This document shows positions 33,258-42,861 of a stretch of DNA of 60,315 nt, in pieces. The position numbers were made by a program, and so were the translations under genes. Numbering within the stretch: position 1 is the first letter of the stretch; every line of letters starts with the position of its first letter. The notes under the pieces are model-generated. The model had not been told where the DNA came from. It saw only the letters and a list, made by a program, of their open reading frames with translations, and searched no databases. Origin of the DNA: Kordiimonadales bacterium (GTDB taxonomy: Bacteria > Pseudomonadota > Alphaproteobacteria > Sphingomonadales > Kordiimonadaceae); contig NVTU01000015.1 in NCBI GenBank assembly GCA_002401685.1, positions 1-60,315 on the forward strand. Reading direction: 5' to 3'.

Positions 33258-34727
33258 TTAGCCTACGCTGCCTTCAAGGGAAATGCTGAGCAGCTTTTGT
33301 GCTTCTACGGCAAATTCCATTGGCAAATGTTTCATTACTTCTTTGGTGAAGCCGTTGACGATCAAGGCAATGGCTTCTTCTTCATCCAGCCCGCGCGATT
33401 GGCAGTAAAACAGCTGTGCCTCGGATATTTTCGAGGTTGTTGCTTCGTGCGCTATCTGGGCACTGGGGTTTTTAACTTCAATATAAGGCACCGTATGCGC
33501 GCCGCACTCGCTGGAGATCAGCAGCGAATCGCACTGGGTGAAATTTTTCACATTGTCAGCGCCCGAAAGCACCTTCACCAAACCCCGGTAAGTATTGTGT
33601 GATTTACCGGAGGAAATACCTTTCGAGATGATGACCGAACTAGTGTTTTTGCCGATATGGATCATCTTGGTGCCGGTATCGGCCTGCTGGTAATTGTTGG
33701 TAACCGCGACCGAGTAGAACTCGCCTACGGACCCGTCGCCTTCCAATATGCAGCTAGGGTATTTCCAGGTGATGGCGGAGCCGGTTTCAACCTGTGTCCA
33801 GCTTACTTTGGCATTTTTACCTTTGCAGATGGCACGCTTGGTCACAAAATTAAAAATGCCGCCTTTGCCGTCTTTGTCGCCCGGATACCAGTTTTGTACT
33901 GTTGAATATTTGATCTCAGCATCATCAAGGATGATCAGCTCAACCACAGCGGCGTGCAACTGGTTTTCGTCGCGCATCGGCGCCGTGCAGCCTTCAAGGT
34001 AAGATACGTATGAGCCTTCGTCTGCGATAATAAGCGTGCGTTCGAACTGGCCTGTGTTTTCAGCATTGATGCGGAAATAAGTCGATAGCTCCATCGGGCA
34101 TTTAACGCCCTTGGGGATATATACAAACGTGCCGTCTGAGAAAACTGCGCAGTTGAGCGCAGCGAAGAAATTATCGCGCTGCGGCACGACTGTACCCAGA
34201 TACTTTTTGATCAGGTCGGGGTATTCTTTAACCGCTTCCGAGATCGACATGAAAATTACGCCAGCTTTCAGCAGTTCTTCGCGGAAGGTGGTCGCAACAG
34301 ACACACTGTCGAAAACCGCATCAACGGCCACACGGGCCGCTCCCTCAACGCCTGCAAGCACTTCCTGCTCGCGGAGGGGAATGCCAAGCTTTTCATACAT
34401 ACGCAGTATTTCAGGGTCTATTTCATCAAGGCTTTTAGGCTTGTCCTGGTTCTTCGGCGCAGCATAGTAATAAATATCGTCATAATCGATTTTTTGGTAG
34501 TCGAGCTTGGCCCAGTCGGGTTCTTCCATCTTGCGCCATGCGCGATAAGCCTTCAGCCGCCAGTCGAGCATCCATTCGGGCTCTTCTTTTCTGGCAGAGA
34601 TAAAGCGTACAATGTCTTCTGACAGGCCTTTAGGTGCCATTTCCATTTCAACGTCGGTGCTAAAGCCGTATTTATACTCACCGGCCATCTCATCGACTTG
34701 TTGTTTGGTTTCTTCAGTTGCGACCAA
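33258..34727 (-). CDS. sufB: Fe-S cluster assembly scaffold SufB
   Basis: 489 residues, normal length. It has the SufB landmarks [49 protein letters not shown] and the C-terminal [13 protein letters not shown]-type block (here [20 protein letters not shown]). It builds the nascent cluster with SufC and SufD. It is the first structural gene, 59 bp after the regulator. Confidence 0.96.
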   Translation of the reverse strand: MVATEETKQQVDEMAGEYKYGFSTDVEMEMAPKGLSEDIVRFISARKEEPEWMLDWRLKAYRAWRKMEEPDWAKLDYQKIDYDDIYYYAAPKNQDKPKSLDEIDPEILRMYEKLGIPLREQEVLAGVEGAARVAVDAVFDSVSVATTFREELLKAGVIFMSISEAVKEYPDLIKKYLGTVVPQRDNFFAALNCAVFSDGTFVYIPKGVKCPMELSTYFRINAENTGQFERTLIIADEGSYVSYLEGCTAPMRDENQLHAAVVELIILDDAEIKYSTVQNWYPGDKDGKGGIFNFVTKRAICKGKNAKVSWTQVETGSAITWKYPSCILEGDGSVGEFYSVAVTNNYQQADTGTKMIHIGKNTSSVIISKGISSGKSHNTYRGLVKVLSGADNVKNFTQCDSLLISSECGAHTVPYIEVKNPSAQIAHEATTSKISEAQLFYCQSRGLDEEEAIALIVNGFTKEVMKHLPMEFAVEAQKLLSISLEGSVG

Positions 34728-34786
34728 CGCCTTGGCTCCTTAGGTCTGTATATTATACTCGGTACTTAGTTGTTAGCTCGATAATT

Positions 34787-35266
34787 TCAGGTCTCAGCCT
34801 TGGCTTTATCAGCCTCAGCGGCCATTTTTTCAAACTTCGCAGGTGGCTGCATTACGCCGCCGAATGTTGGTTCAGCTAGTTCGTGCAGGCTAACGCTTTG
34901 CAGCGCCCCACGCACTGCGCCGTTAATCAGTTGCCAGCGGGGTTTCAGCGAACAGATATCGTCAAACCCGCAGTCACAACTACGCGCATCATTGCAGGAG
35001 GTGATAGCGATCGGGCCGTCGATTACTTCAATGATGTCTGCAACCGATATATCCTGTGTCGATTTCTCAAGCGCAAAACCGCCCTTCAAACCGCGGTGTG
35101 ATATCAGTAGGCCGCCGCGACTAAGCAAATTCAATATTTTCGATACGGTTGGCACCGGAATGCCAGTGCTCGCGGCCAGATCCTGCGCACTCAAACGGCT
35201 ATCGCTGTGCGACATCTCGCACATCAATATAACAGCATAGTCTGCTAAGTTTGTTAACCGGATCAC
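34787..35266 (-). CDS. Rrf2-family SUF regulator (IscR-like)
   Basis: 159 residues. The winged helix occupies the first 70 residues (LADYAVILMCEMSH, GIPVPTVSKILNLLSRGGLL, RGLKGGFAL). Cys91, Cys97, Cys99 and Cys105 (SCNDARSCDCGFDDIC) supply the Fe-S ligand pattern of IscR and the SUF system regulators. It senses Fe-S status and represses the operon when clusters are sufficient. First gene of the operon, with an IscR-like box just upstream. Confidence 0.88.
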   Translation of the reverse strand: MIRLTNLADYAVILMCEMSHSDSRLSAQDLAASTGIPVPTVSKILNLLSRGGLLISHRGLKGGFALEKSTQDISVADIIEVIDGPIAITSCNDARSCDCGFDDICSLKPRWQLINGAVRGALQSVSLHELAEPTFGGVMQPPAKFEKMAAEADKAKAET

Positions 35267-35300
35267 GGATGAACCCTTTGTTTTGGCCCGTCACGACATA

Positions 35301-35330
35301 ATCATGACTAAATTACTCAGGTTTAGATAT
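35301..35330. promoter_or_regulatory. IscR/Rrf2-type operator in front of the suf operon
   Basis: TGACTAAATTACTCAGGTTT (35305-35324) resembles the IscR type-1 site, which has a GACT-(AT-rich)-AGTC core followed by GG and T-rich sequence. It lies about 35-65 bp upstream of the regulator start, where a repressor would cover the promoter. Assignment is by eye. No other gene or signal is seen in the 226 bp between the two divergent genes. Confidence 0.5.
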
Positions 35331-35492
35331 GGGAAGTTGGGGGGTGGAGTCAACCGCTATGCGCGCCTTATGACGTATTTGTCGCACCTTTCACAGCATT
35401 TTCTTTGTAATCGCGGTGTAAACAGGCTTTTAAAGCGGGCAGTCACCCCTTATTACAGAGAGGTACTCTCGGAATAGGCAGCAGCGGACTTT

Positions 35493-36377
35493 ATGCAGCA
35501 ACTAGAACAACTTTATACACAGGCGGCCTTTATCCGCGCTTTTGAACTGGCGATTGGCCGGGCGGCTGACGCAGGCCATGTGCCTGGCCTAGCGCACCTA
35601 TGTTGCGGCGCTGAACTAGCGGAAGTGGCAATCTGCGCTGAACTCTGCGGCTCCACCGACCAAGTAACAGGCTCGCACCGAAGCCACGGTTTGGCGCTTG
35701 CCATGGGTGCAGACCCTATCGCGGTGGCTGCTGAAATATTCGGGCGAAGCGGCGGCTTATCTGACGGGCGCGGCGGCACCCAGCATTTGATCGCGCCTGA
35801 GGTCGGGTTTCTGACCAGCAACGGTATTGTGGGCGCGCAGGTTCCGCTTGCGGCGGGTGCGGCGCTAACAGCAAAAACAAAAGACAGCGGCGGTGTCGGT
35901 GTTGCATTCTTTGGTGACGGTGCTGCTAATCAGGGCGCTGTGTTTGAGACCATGAATTTAGCGGTGGCGCTTAAACTGCCAATGCTATTTATCCTTGAAA
36001 ATAACGGCGTGGGCCAAACCACCGCAAGCGGTTATGCGACCGGCAATACTGATTTGCTAGCGCGCGCAGCAGCCTTTGGTCTGAAGACCTATAAAATGGA
36101 CGGTTACAACGGCGTCAATTGCATAAACGTTGCTAGCGAGGCTGTAGCTGTTGCCCGCATGGGCGCTGCCGTTTTTATTGAGGCGGTGGTGCCGCGCTTG
36201 TCGGGCCATTATCACGGCGAAACAGGTGTGTCGCCGTCCGAGAGCGAGCGCGATCCATTGCAAATACTTGCCGCCAGCTTGCCTTCAGGCGTAGTAGAAG
36301 CCTTTAAAAAGAACGCCGACGATGGGGCTGAGACAGCCATTGCGGCCGCCCTCGCAATGCCGGAGGCCAGGCAATGA
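35493..36377 (+). CDS. 2-oxoacid (pyruvate/acetoin-type) dehydrogenase E1 alpha
   Basis: 294 residues. The TPP-binding motif is FFGDGAANQGAVFETMNLA...ENN. HLCCGAELAEVAI and TGSHRSHGLALAMGADP are the substrate-channel landmarks of AcoA/PdhA. It decarboxylates a 2-oxoacid (or cleaves acetoin) together with the beta subunit encoded next. At 294 residues it is shorter than most E1 alpha subunits, but both ends look complete. The beta gene overlaps its stop by 4 bp. Confidence 0.85.
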   Translation: MQQLEQLYTQAAFIRAFELAIGRAADAGHVPGLAHLCCGAELAEVAICAELCGSTDQVTGSHRSHGLALAMGADPIAVAAEIFGRSGGLSDGRGGTQHLIAPEVGFLTSNGIVGAQVPLAAGAALTAKTKDSGGVGVAFFGDGAANQGAVFETMNLAVALKLPMLFILENNGVGQTTASGYATGNTDLLARAAAFGLKTYKMDGYNGVNCINVASEAVAVARMGAAVFIEAVVPRLSGHYHGETGVSPSESERDPLQILAASLPSGVVEAFKKNADDGAETAIAAALAMPEARQ

Positions 36378-37381
36378 AGCAAGATATGACCATTAGAGAA
36401 GCGCTCAATAAAGCCCACCACCAGGTGATGGCAGCCGATAATAGTGTGATCGTGATTGGCGAAGATATTGTTGGCGGCACTGGCTTTGCCGGGGAAGAAC
36501 GCGGCGGCGTGTTCGGCGTTACCGCTGGGCTAGCGACCAAATTTGGAACGGGCCGCGTCATCGATACGCCTATTTCGGAAACGGCCTTTGTCGGCATGGC
36601 GGTAGGCGCTGCTATGACAGGATTGAAGCCGATTGTGGAAGTGATGTTCTGTGATTTTATGGGCGTGTGCTTTGACCAGCTGATGAACCAAGCTGCTAAA
36701 GCGCGCTTTTTATCGGGGGACCGTGTCCTTATGCCGCTTGTGATACGCACGACGATGGGCGCGGGCGATAGTAGCGGTGCTGTGCACAGCCAATCGCTGC
36801 ACGCGATGCTAGCCAGCATCCCGGGGCTTACGGTTGTTTGCCCGTCAACGCCCGCAGATGCGGCAGGTTTATTGAAATCAGCGCTGAAACACCCTGATCC
36901 GGTGCTGATGTTCGAGCATAAAGGCCTTTACGATTACACAGGGGACGTTGCTGACAGCCTGCCTGCTGTACCAATAGGCCAGGGGCGCTTGGTTCTGGAA
37001 GGTAGTGATGTCACCGTGGTAGCTGTATCGGCGATGTTGCACCGTTGTGAGACAGTGGCTTTGGGATTGGCGTCAAAAGGTATTTCAGTTGAACTGATCG
37101 ACCCGCGTACAATCCGTCCAATTGATTCTAAATTGATTCTTTCGAGTCTTTCAAAAACTGGGCGTCTTGTTGTAATCGATGAAGGGCCTGAATTTGGTGG
37201 CTTTGCCGATAGTGTGATCGCGCTTGCCGCATCTGAAGGATTCGCTTACTTGAAAGCAGCACCGGTCAAAATAACGCCGCCTCAAACCCCAACTCCTTAT
37301 GGCCGAGCCCTAGAAAAAGCATGGCTACCCGACGAAAACAAGATTGCCACTACACTTACGGAGATGATGACTGTTGCATAA
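36374..37381 (+). CDS. 2-oxoacid (pyruvate/acetoin-type) dehydrogenase E1 beta
   Basis: 335 residues with E1-beta landmarks: VIGEDIVGGTGFAGEERGG near the N-terminus, DTPISETAFVGMAVGAAM, VVCPSTPADAAGLLKSA, and the C-terminal ELIDPRTIRPID and VIDEGPEFGGFAD. It forms the alpha2beta2 E1 with the preceding gene. No E2 or E3 is adjacent. The last 8 bp overlap the following cytochrome gene. Confidence 0.88.
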   Translation: MKQDMTIREALNKAHHQVMAADNSVIVIGEDIVGGTGFAGEERGGVFGVTAGLATKFGTGRVIDTPISETAFVGMAVGAAMTGLKPIVEVMFCDFMGVCFDQLMNQAAKARFLSGDRVLMPLVIRTTMGAGDSSGAVHSQSLHAMLASIPGLTVVCPSTPADAAGLLKSALKHPDPVLMFEHKGLYDYTGDVADSLPAVPIGQGRLVLEGSDVTVVAVSAMLHRCETVALGLASKGISVELIDPRTIRPIDSKLILSSLSKTGRLVVIDEGPEFGGFADSVIALAASEGFAYLKAAPVKITPPQTPTPYGRALEKAWLPDENKIATTLTEMMTVA

Positions 37382-38027
37382 AACTATAAAGCAAAAAGCC
37401 CGCATAAAAGTTTGGGATATAGGCACCCGTCTGTTCCACTGGGCCTTGGCAGTCCTGTTTTGCCTCTCAGCCTTTTCTGCTTTCCAAGATAAATTTGGTA
37501 TCTACGCCGACATGCATCTGTGGTCAGGGTTCAGCATATTAGTGCTGGTAACTTGGCGTATTATCTGGGGGGTTATCGGCAGCGAGCCGTCGCGTTTCCG
37601 CCATTTTGTCAAAAGCCCAAAGGCATTACTGGCCTATCTGCGTGGGAAAGGCCCGGAAGCTGTCGGCCATAATCCGCTCGGCGGCTACTCGGTGCTTTTG
37701 ATGCTTTTGATGCTGCTAGCACAGGCCATGCTTGGTTTGTTTGCGTCTGATGGTATGTTTTTTGGTGGTCCCCTGGAAGCAGGCGACGACTATTCGAGTT
37801 TGGTTAATAATACCCACCAGATGCTCGGTTACGGCTTGTTCGGAGTTGTTGGTTTTCATGTTCTTATTGTGTTTGGGTATTGGGCCCTGCGGAGAGTGAA
37901 CCTGATCCTGCCGATGATCACCGGATGGGCTGAGCACAGCGCCGAAGCGCCCAATATCGCGCGCCCGTTGCTAGCGCTTTTGCTAGTGCTGATAGTGGCT
38001 GCTGCTTTGTATGGACTGATTTTCTAA
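37374..38027 (+). CDS. Cytochrome b561-like diheme membrane protein
   Basis: 217 residues from a TTG at 37374, preceded by GGAG and overlapping the E1-beta stop. No in-frame ATG fits. Four TM segments carry heme-ligand candidates His22 (TRLFHW), His47 (DMHLWSG), and two more in NTHQMLGYGLFGVVGFH. This is the Ni/Fe-hydrogenase-type cytochrome b / b561 fold that passes electrons between quinone and a periplasmic partner. Coupling to a dehydrogenase E1 pair is unusual. Cytochrome c' lies nearby on the other strand. Confidence 0.82.
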   Translation: MHKTIKQKARIKVWDIGTRLFHWALAVLFCLSAFSAFQDKFGIYADMHLWSGFSILVLVTWRIIWGVIGSEPSRFRHFVKSPKALLAYLRGKGPEAVGHNPLGGYSVLLMLLMLLAQAMLGLFASDGMFFGGPLEAGDDYSSLVNNTHQMLGYGLFGVVGFHVLIVFGYWALRRVNLILPMITGWAEHSAEAPNIARPLLALLLVLIVAAALYGLIF

Positions 38028-38306
38028 CCGTTCGAGGCGCCCTGGGCCAATTTTTCGCCACGGGGTTTTCATCCGGTTTTTACTTTCTTAGGGTGAGCCA
38101 TCTATTTTTAAGCTGAGGCTTTTTGTGTCACGCAGAGGTTCCTAGCGTTGTTGTTTTGACAGTCATTGCGCTATTTGATCAGGAAATCCCTGGAACGTTT
38201 ACCGCACATACCCCGTCAACAGAAAAGCCCTTTGTAGATTTTAGCCTGAGCTGAGAAGGGTAATCGAGCTCTTTGGATCGCCTCCGTCGCCTTGACTGCA
38301 CCATAA
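38028..38306. other. Gene-free stretch after the cytochrome b gene
   Basis: About 280 bp up to the terminator at 38307 hold no ORF, repeat or signal I can support. Several short T-rich tracts are present. Confidence 0.4.
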
Positions 38307-38334
38307 AAAAAGGGGCCGTCAAAGGCCCCTTTTT
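38307..38334. terminator. Bidirectional rho-independent terminator
   Basis: AAAAAGGGGCC (38307-38317) pairs with GGCCCCTTTTT (38324-38334) around a 6-nt loop, giving a GC core with A and T runs on both sides. It ends the leftward cytochrome c' transcript and the rightward E1/cytochrome b unit. Confidence 0.88.
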
Positions 38335-38354
38335 AAAGTCGGCTTAAGCCAACC

Positions 38355-38837
38355 TTATTTGTCTTTATATTTATCGTGGCAACTTTTGCAGTTGGCGCCA
38401 ACTGCTTTCATCGCTGGCTGAATAAGCTTCATGTCGCCAGTTTTGGCTGCTACAGAAAAAGCTGCAGTGTCAACTTCCAGTTTGTCCAGTCGCTCAGCAA
38501 AATCATCCCAGTTATCCCAGATGATGTCTTTAGCTTCGGTGTGGCCCTTCATGCCGCGTGTATCCTTGAGGAAAGACGCCTTGGTTTTGGTAGCCGCATC
38601 AGCCATATCAGCTGCGATCGCAGGGAAATCAGCAAAAGTGCCAGCTTCCTTTTTGAAGATTTTTCCGATCTTGCTGAACCCGTCGCCGAAATGCTCCATC
38701 ACATCGTGGCGCACTTGGCTTTCTTCAAAGCGTTTCTTCTTGCTATGCTCATGGCCTTCGTCAGCAAAAAGCGGCGCTGCGGTTCCTAGTGCAAAGCTCG
38801 CAACTACTGCGCTGGTTATCAATTTACGAAATTTCAT
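38355..38837 (-). CDS. Cytochrome c'
   Basis: 160 residues from the ATG at 38837 (AAAGGGAA upstream); the earlier ATG adds a non-signal leader. A signal peptide (about 1-22, PLFA) is followed by an all-helical protein with the heme-binding CKSCH near the C-terminus, in the order known for the four-helix cytochrome c' family. It is periplasmic, and such proteins bind NO or serve in electron transfer. It is followed by the bidirectional terminator. Confidence 0.85.
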   Translation of the reverse strand: MKFRKLITSAVVASFALGTAAPLFADEGHEHSKKKRFEESQVRHDVMEHFGDGFSKIGKIFKKEAGTFADFPAIAADMADAATKTKASFLKDTRGMKGHTEAKDIIWDNWDDFAERLDKLEVDTAAFSVAAKTGDMKLIQPAMKAVGANCKSCHDKYKDK

Positions 38838-38935
38838 TTGGCGTTCCCTTTGTCTTCCCATTGTCTTCAATGCGTTTTCTCTGTGGCCCACTGGGTACAA
38901 TTCACCTTAACGCCTAGGCGCACGGGAACAAGGCC

Positions 38936-38965
38936 TATCAGGTCTCAATTGCGTGAGGCCTGATA
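38936..38965. terminator. Hairpin downstream of gcrA
   Basis: TATCAGGTCTCA (38936-38947) pairs with TGAGGCCTGATA (38954-38965), 12 bp with one G-T pair and a 6-nt loop. It lies 35 bp past the gcrA stop in the direction of transcription. Only a short T-containing tract follows, so this is a possible gcrA terminator. Confidence 0.45.
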
Positions 38966-38999
38966 AACTTCAGTTTAAGTACCGTTCAGCTACGAGTGG

Positions 39000-39419
39000 T
39001 TAGCCGATTGGGCGGCGCTGCTGCTGTGGTCTGCGATCGCGGCGTGGTGGCTGAGCCTGGTACGCTTCCGCGCAGTGGCCAGCACAGTAAGGCATGCCGT
39101 TCTCAGATGGTTTTCCACAGAAATGGAAATCATCATCGCCTGGGTGACCAAGCGGCCATTTACACATACGGTCCGTAAGGTCGAGCAAGGAGATCAGCGT
39201 TTTGTCAGCCTTCTTTGCTGCGCGCTTCGGTGCGACCTTCTTTTTGTCTTTATCAGTCTTTACCGGTGACGGCCGGGATTTCAGGCTCAGGCGATGGGCT
39301 TTGCCGATCACAGCATTGCGGGTCACGCCTTCGCCAAGTTCCTTGGCAATTTGGCTCGCACTTAGGCCCTTGTCCCAAAGAGTGCGCAACGTTTCGATTC
39401 GGTCTTCCGTCCAGGCCAT
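39000..39419 (-). CDS. gcrA: Cell-cycle regulator GcrA
   Basis: 139 residues. The N-terminal 45 residues are the GcrA helix-turn-helix (MAWTEDRIETLRTLWDKGLS, TRNAVIGKAHRLSL). A basic linker (about 48-70) leads to a Cys-containing C-terminal domain (MCKWPLGHPGDDDFHFCG, YCAGHCAEAY). GcrA controls cell-cycle genes at CcrM-methylated sites with sigma70 and is confined to Alphaproteobacteria. It is the best taxonomic marker in the window. Confidence 0.95.
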   Translation of the reverse strand: MAWTEDRIETLRTLWDKGLSASQIAKELGEGVTRNAVIGKAHRLSLKSRPSPVKTDKDKKKVAPKRAAKKADKTLISLLDLTDRMCKWPLGHPGDDDFHFCGKPSENGMPYCAGHCAEAYQAQPPRRDRRPQQQRRPIG

Positions 39420-39557
39420 TTTGATCCCTTATTACCGGTGGCTATAAAAATTATCCCGCCAAGCGAGTTAATGTTGCTTATATCCTCCCCTTGCCCCTCT
39501 TGCCAAGGCCCCATCTGACATCATATGTAGTGTCTATCAGAGAAAAGGGGCAGTTTC

Positions 39558-40382
39558 GTGCAAGAAAACGCGGAAAATGACTATCAGGAAATAGGAACAA
39601 GGACCATTGGGGTCGTGAATTGGGTCGGTTTGATGACTCTCTACGGTCGCGAGTCGCGCCGATTCATGAAGGTCTGGACACAGACGTTGGCCGCGCCTGC
39701 GGTGACCACCGTTCTCTTTATGATTATTTTCTCGCTGGCGCTTGGCGGCAAAGGTCGTGAAGTGGCTGGTTTGCCCTTCGCCCAATTCCTTGCTCCCGGG
39801 CTGATGGTGATGGCGATCATTCAAAATGCTTTTGCCAATACCAGTTCGTCAATTTTGATCTCAAAAGTGCAGGGCAACATCATTGATACGTTGATGCCGC
39901 CGCTATCGGCACTGGAACTTACAATTGGTTTTGTCATGGGCGGGGTCACGCGCGGTGTTGTTGTGGGCCTATCGGTTGGTATTACCTTCTTCCTGATGCC
40001 GGGCATTCCAATGGAAATTCAGCATTTCTGGGCGATCCTTTACTTCTCAGTGGCCGCCAGCGCCATGTTAGCACTTGTTGGTATCCTCGCGGGCATCTGG
40101 TCAGAGAAGTTTGATCACCTCGCAGCAGTCACCAATTTCATCATCGCACCGCTCAGCCTGCTTTCGGGCACTTTCTATTCTGTTGAACGGCTTAGCGATG
40201 GCTGGCGGGTATTTTCCTCAATCAACCCGTTCTTCTACCTAATCGACGGCTTTCGGTACGGCTTTATCGGCCGGGCAGACAGTAATTTGACGGTCGGCGT
40301 TATCTATACCCTGTCGCTGATAATTGTCCTGGCATTTGCAGTCTATATGGTCTTCAAAAAAGGCTACCGATTAAAGGCTTAA
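39558..40382 (+). CDS. ABC-2 type transporter permease, without adjacent ATPase
   Basis: 274 residues from a GTG. Six TM segments lie in the ABC-2 layout, with GLMVMAIIQNAFANTSSSI and the late FIIAPLSLLSGTFYSVERL followed by INPFFYLIDGFRYGFIG, the ABC-2 signature region. Family members export polysaccharides, lipids or drugs with a separate NodI-like ATPase. Neither flanking gene is one, so the partner must be elsewhere. Confidence 0.85.
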   Translation: MQENAENDYQEIGTRTIGVVNWVGLMTLYGRESRRFMKVWTQTLAAPAVTTVLFMIIFSLALGGKGREVAGLPFAQFLAPGLMVMAIIQNAFANTSSSILISKVQGNIIDTLMPPLSALELTIGFVMGGVTRGVVVGLSVGITFFLMPGIPMEIQHFWAILYFSVAASAMLALVGILAGIWSEKFDHLAAVTNFIIAPLSLLSGTFYSVERLSDGWRVFSSINPFFYLIDGFRYGFIGRADSNLTVGVIYTLSLIIVLAFAVYMVFKKGYRLKA

Positions 40383-40595
40383 AAGGCCCGGTTTGCGACC
40401 GTTACAAACGCAACAAAAGTGTCAGCTAATCTAACGTCATAAATAACTTCGCTAGCATTGACTTCGCTATTTGCCGGGGGCATCCTGCGGCCAATTGATG
40501 GCGTGTTCTTGGCCAAGCCCACCAAGGCCAAAGACGCCAAATTTTTACCTGTTCACAGATGTTGGTCGTAGAGCCAACCGAGAGGGAGACAAAGC

Positions 40596-41780
40596 ATGAT
40601 TACACCCATTTTACCAACATATGGCCGTCAGCCAGTGGCATTTGAACGCGGTGAAGGCATGTATCTGTATGATACGGACGGTAAGAAATATCTCGATTTT
40701 TACGCAGGCATCGGCGTGATGTGCCTCGGCCATTCGCACCCTACTTTGGTGAACGCCCTTATTGAGCAAGGCAAGAAGCTTTGGCACACGGCGAACACCT
40801 ACCAGATCCCTGAAGGCGAGAAGCTTGCGCAGCGCTTAGTAGACGCCAGTTTTGCCGACACGGTTTTCTTCACCAATTCAGGTGCCGAATCGATCGAATG
40901 CGCGATCAAGATGGCGCGGAAATACCATCATGATAAAGGCAATAAAGGCCGCTACCGTTTGGTGACAATGACCTCCGCCTTCCACGGCCGCACGCTTGCT
41001 GGCATTGCAGCCGCGGGTCAGGAAAAACTAACGAAGGGCTTTGAGCCTCTGCCTGACGGCTTCGACGTCGTACCTTTTGGTGATCTGGACGCTGTTAAAG
41101 CAGCCATTGGCCCTGAAACCGCAGGCATCATGGTTGAGCCCGTGCAAGGTGAAGGCGGTATTCGCCCGTTGCCAGACGCGACACTGCAGGCACTGCGCAA
41201 AATCTGTGATGACGAAGGCATTCTGCTGGTGTTTGATGAGATCCAGTGCGGCATGGGCCGGACAGGCAAATTGTTCGCGCACGAGTGGGCTGGTGTTACC
41301 CCTGATATTATCGCTGTTGCCAAGGGCATTGGTGGCGGTTTCCCGCTCGGCGCTTGTATGGCAACTGAGGACGCGGCTTCTGGCATGGTTGTCGGCTCCC
41401 ACGGCAGCACCTACGGAGGTAACCCCTTGGCGATGGCCGTGGGCAACGCCGTGCTCGACGAGATACTGGCACCTGGTTTCCTTGAGCATGTAGTTGAAAT
41501 GGGCGACCTGCTGCACGCGCGCCTAGCTGCCCTAATGCAGCGGCACAGTAATTTGGTGACTGAAGTCCGCGGCAAGGGGCTGATGGCGGGTATCCGCATT
41601 CCGTCAATCCCGACAAAAGAAGTTGTTACCGACCTGATTGGCCGCGGCATGCTGCCTGCATTTGCGGGCGATATGGTAGTACGTATGCTGCCGCCGTTGA
41701 TCCTTGACGAGACCCATATTGATGAGGCCATGGAAACACTTGATGCCTGCCTCACCGATTTGGCGAAAAAACAGACGTAA
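40596..41780 (+). CDS. argD: Acetylornithine aminotransferase
   Basis: 394 residues, normal length. The class-III aminotransferase PLP site is in FDEIQCGMGRTGKLFAHE and the Lys in AVAKGIGGGFPLGA. The N-terminal GVMCLGHSHP and TNSGAESIECAIKMARK are ArgD landmarks. It makes N-acetylornithine from the semialdehyde in arginine synthesis. argF follows after 33 bp, which supports the symbol. Confidence 0.93.
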   Translation: MITPILPTYGRQPVAFERGEGMYLYDTDGKKYLDFYAGIGVMCLGHSHPTLVNALIEQGKKLWHTANTYQIPEGEKLAQRLVDASFADTVFFTNSGAESIECAIKMARKYHHDKGNKGRYRLVTMTSAFHGRTLAGIAAAGQEKLTKGFEPLPDGFDVVPFGDLDAVKAAIGPETAGIMVEPVQGEGGIRPLPDATLQALRKICDDEGILLVFDEIQCGMGRTGKLFAHEWAGVTPDIIAVAKGIGGGFPLGACMATEDAASGMVVGSHGSTYGGNPLAMAVGNAVLDEILAPGFLEHVVEMGDLLHARLAALMQRHSNLVTEVRGKGLMAGIRIPSIPTKEVVTDLIGRGMLPAFAGDMVVRMLPPLILDETHIDEAMETLDACLTDLAKKQT

Positions 41781-41813
41781 CTGCACCCCAAAGGTAAAGG
41801 ACCAAGCCCCTAA

Positions 41814-42791
41814 ATGACTGCCCCTTTTACAACCCCCCTTAGCGCACCCGAATATACAATGGGCGCGAACGGACATTTTATCGATCTGAAGGATATGCCA
41901 AGCGAAGTATTGCGGCACATTCTTGATACGGCAAAGGTCTGGAAAGAGGCACGACGTGGGTTACCAAAAGGCGCAGTTGATGAGGGGGCACCGCTAGCTG
42001 GGTATGCGCTGGCGATGATTTTTGAGAAATCATCCACCCGCACGCGCATCAGTTTTGAGATGGCGATGCAGCAGCTTGGCGGCAAAAGTCTTATCTTGCA
42101 GGGCGACAATATGCAGTTGGGTCGCGGTGAAACGGTGGCCGATACGGCCAAGGTTATCAGCCGCTATGTGGATGCCATTATGATCCGCGCCAATGAGCAT
42201 GCCTTGGTGCAGGAACTTGCGGATGCAGGCGATGTGCCAGTGATAAATGCGCTGACAGACCGGTCTCACCCCTGCCAGTTGATGGCGGATATGCTGACGA
42301 TCGAAGAACGCTTTGGCTCGGTTGAAGGCCGAAAAGTGGCGTGGCTCGGGGACGGCAACAATGTTGCGACCTCGCTTATTGAAGCCGCGGTTCGCTTCAA
42401 TTTCCCTCTCACACTGGGGTGCCCAGATGCCTTTGCCCCGCCTGGGGATGTGCTTGCTTGGGCGAAAGCCGAAGGCGGGGATATCACACTAACAGATGAT
42501 CCACAGGTGGCCGCAAAAGGCGCGCAGGTAGTTATCACCGATACATGGGTGTCGATGGGCGATGATACATCTGGTGACCGCATGGAAACGCTCGCGCCGT
42601 TCCAGGTTAATGACGCCCTGATGGCGCAAGCAGCAACGGACGCAATATTTCTCCACTGTTTGCCTGCACACCGCGGCGAAGAAGTAACCGCTAGCGTAAT
42701 TGATGGCCCGCAGTCGCTAATCTGGGACCAGGCGGAAAACCGATTGCACGCGCAAAAAGCCATTTTGGCTTGGTGCTTGGGCGCGATTTAG
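41814..42791 (+). CDS. argF: Ornithine carbamoyltransferase
   Basis: 325 residues. The carbamoyl-phosphate motif is [12 protein letters not shown], with [12 protein letters not shown] and the ornithine-side [11 protein letters not shown]. It converts ornithine and carbamoyl phosphate to citrulline. The argD-argF pair is a common alphaproteobacterial arrangement. An extra N-terminal stretch of about 15 residues may indicate a later true start. Confidence 0.95.
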   Translation: MTAPFTTPLSAPEYTMGANGHFIDLKDMPSEVLRHILDTAKVWKEARRGLPKGAVDEGAPLAGYALAMIFEKSSTRTRISFEMAMQQLGGKSLILQGDNMQLGRGETVADTAKVISRYVDAIMIRANEHALVQELADAGDVPVINALTDRSHPCQLMADMLTIEERFGSVEGRKVAWLGDGNNVATSLIEAAVRFNFPLTLGCPDAFAPPGDVLAWAKAEGGDITLTDDPQVAAKGAQVVITDTWVSMGDDTSGDRMETLAPFQVNDALMAQAATDAIFLHCLPAHRGEEVTASVIDGPQSLIWDQAENRLHAQKAILAWCLGAI

Positions 42792-42861
42792 AACACACTG
42801 CCTACCTATCTGGTCGCCTTTCCGTGGCGGCCTATTTCCCCTTGTTTTGGAGTAACTCAGT

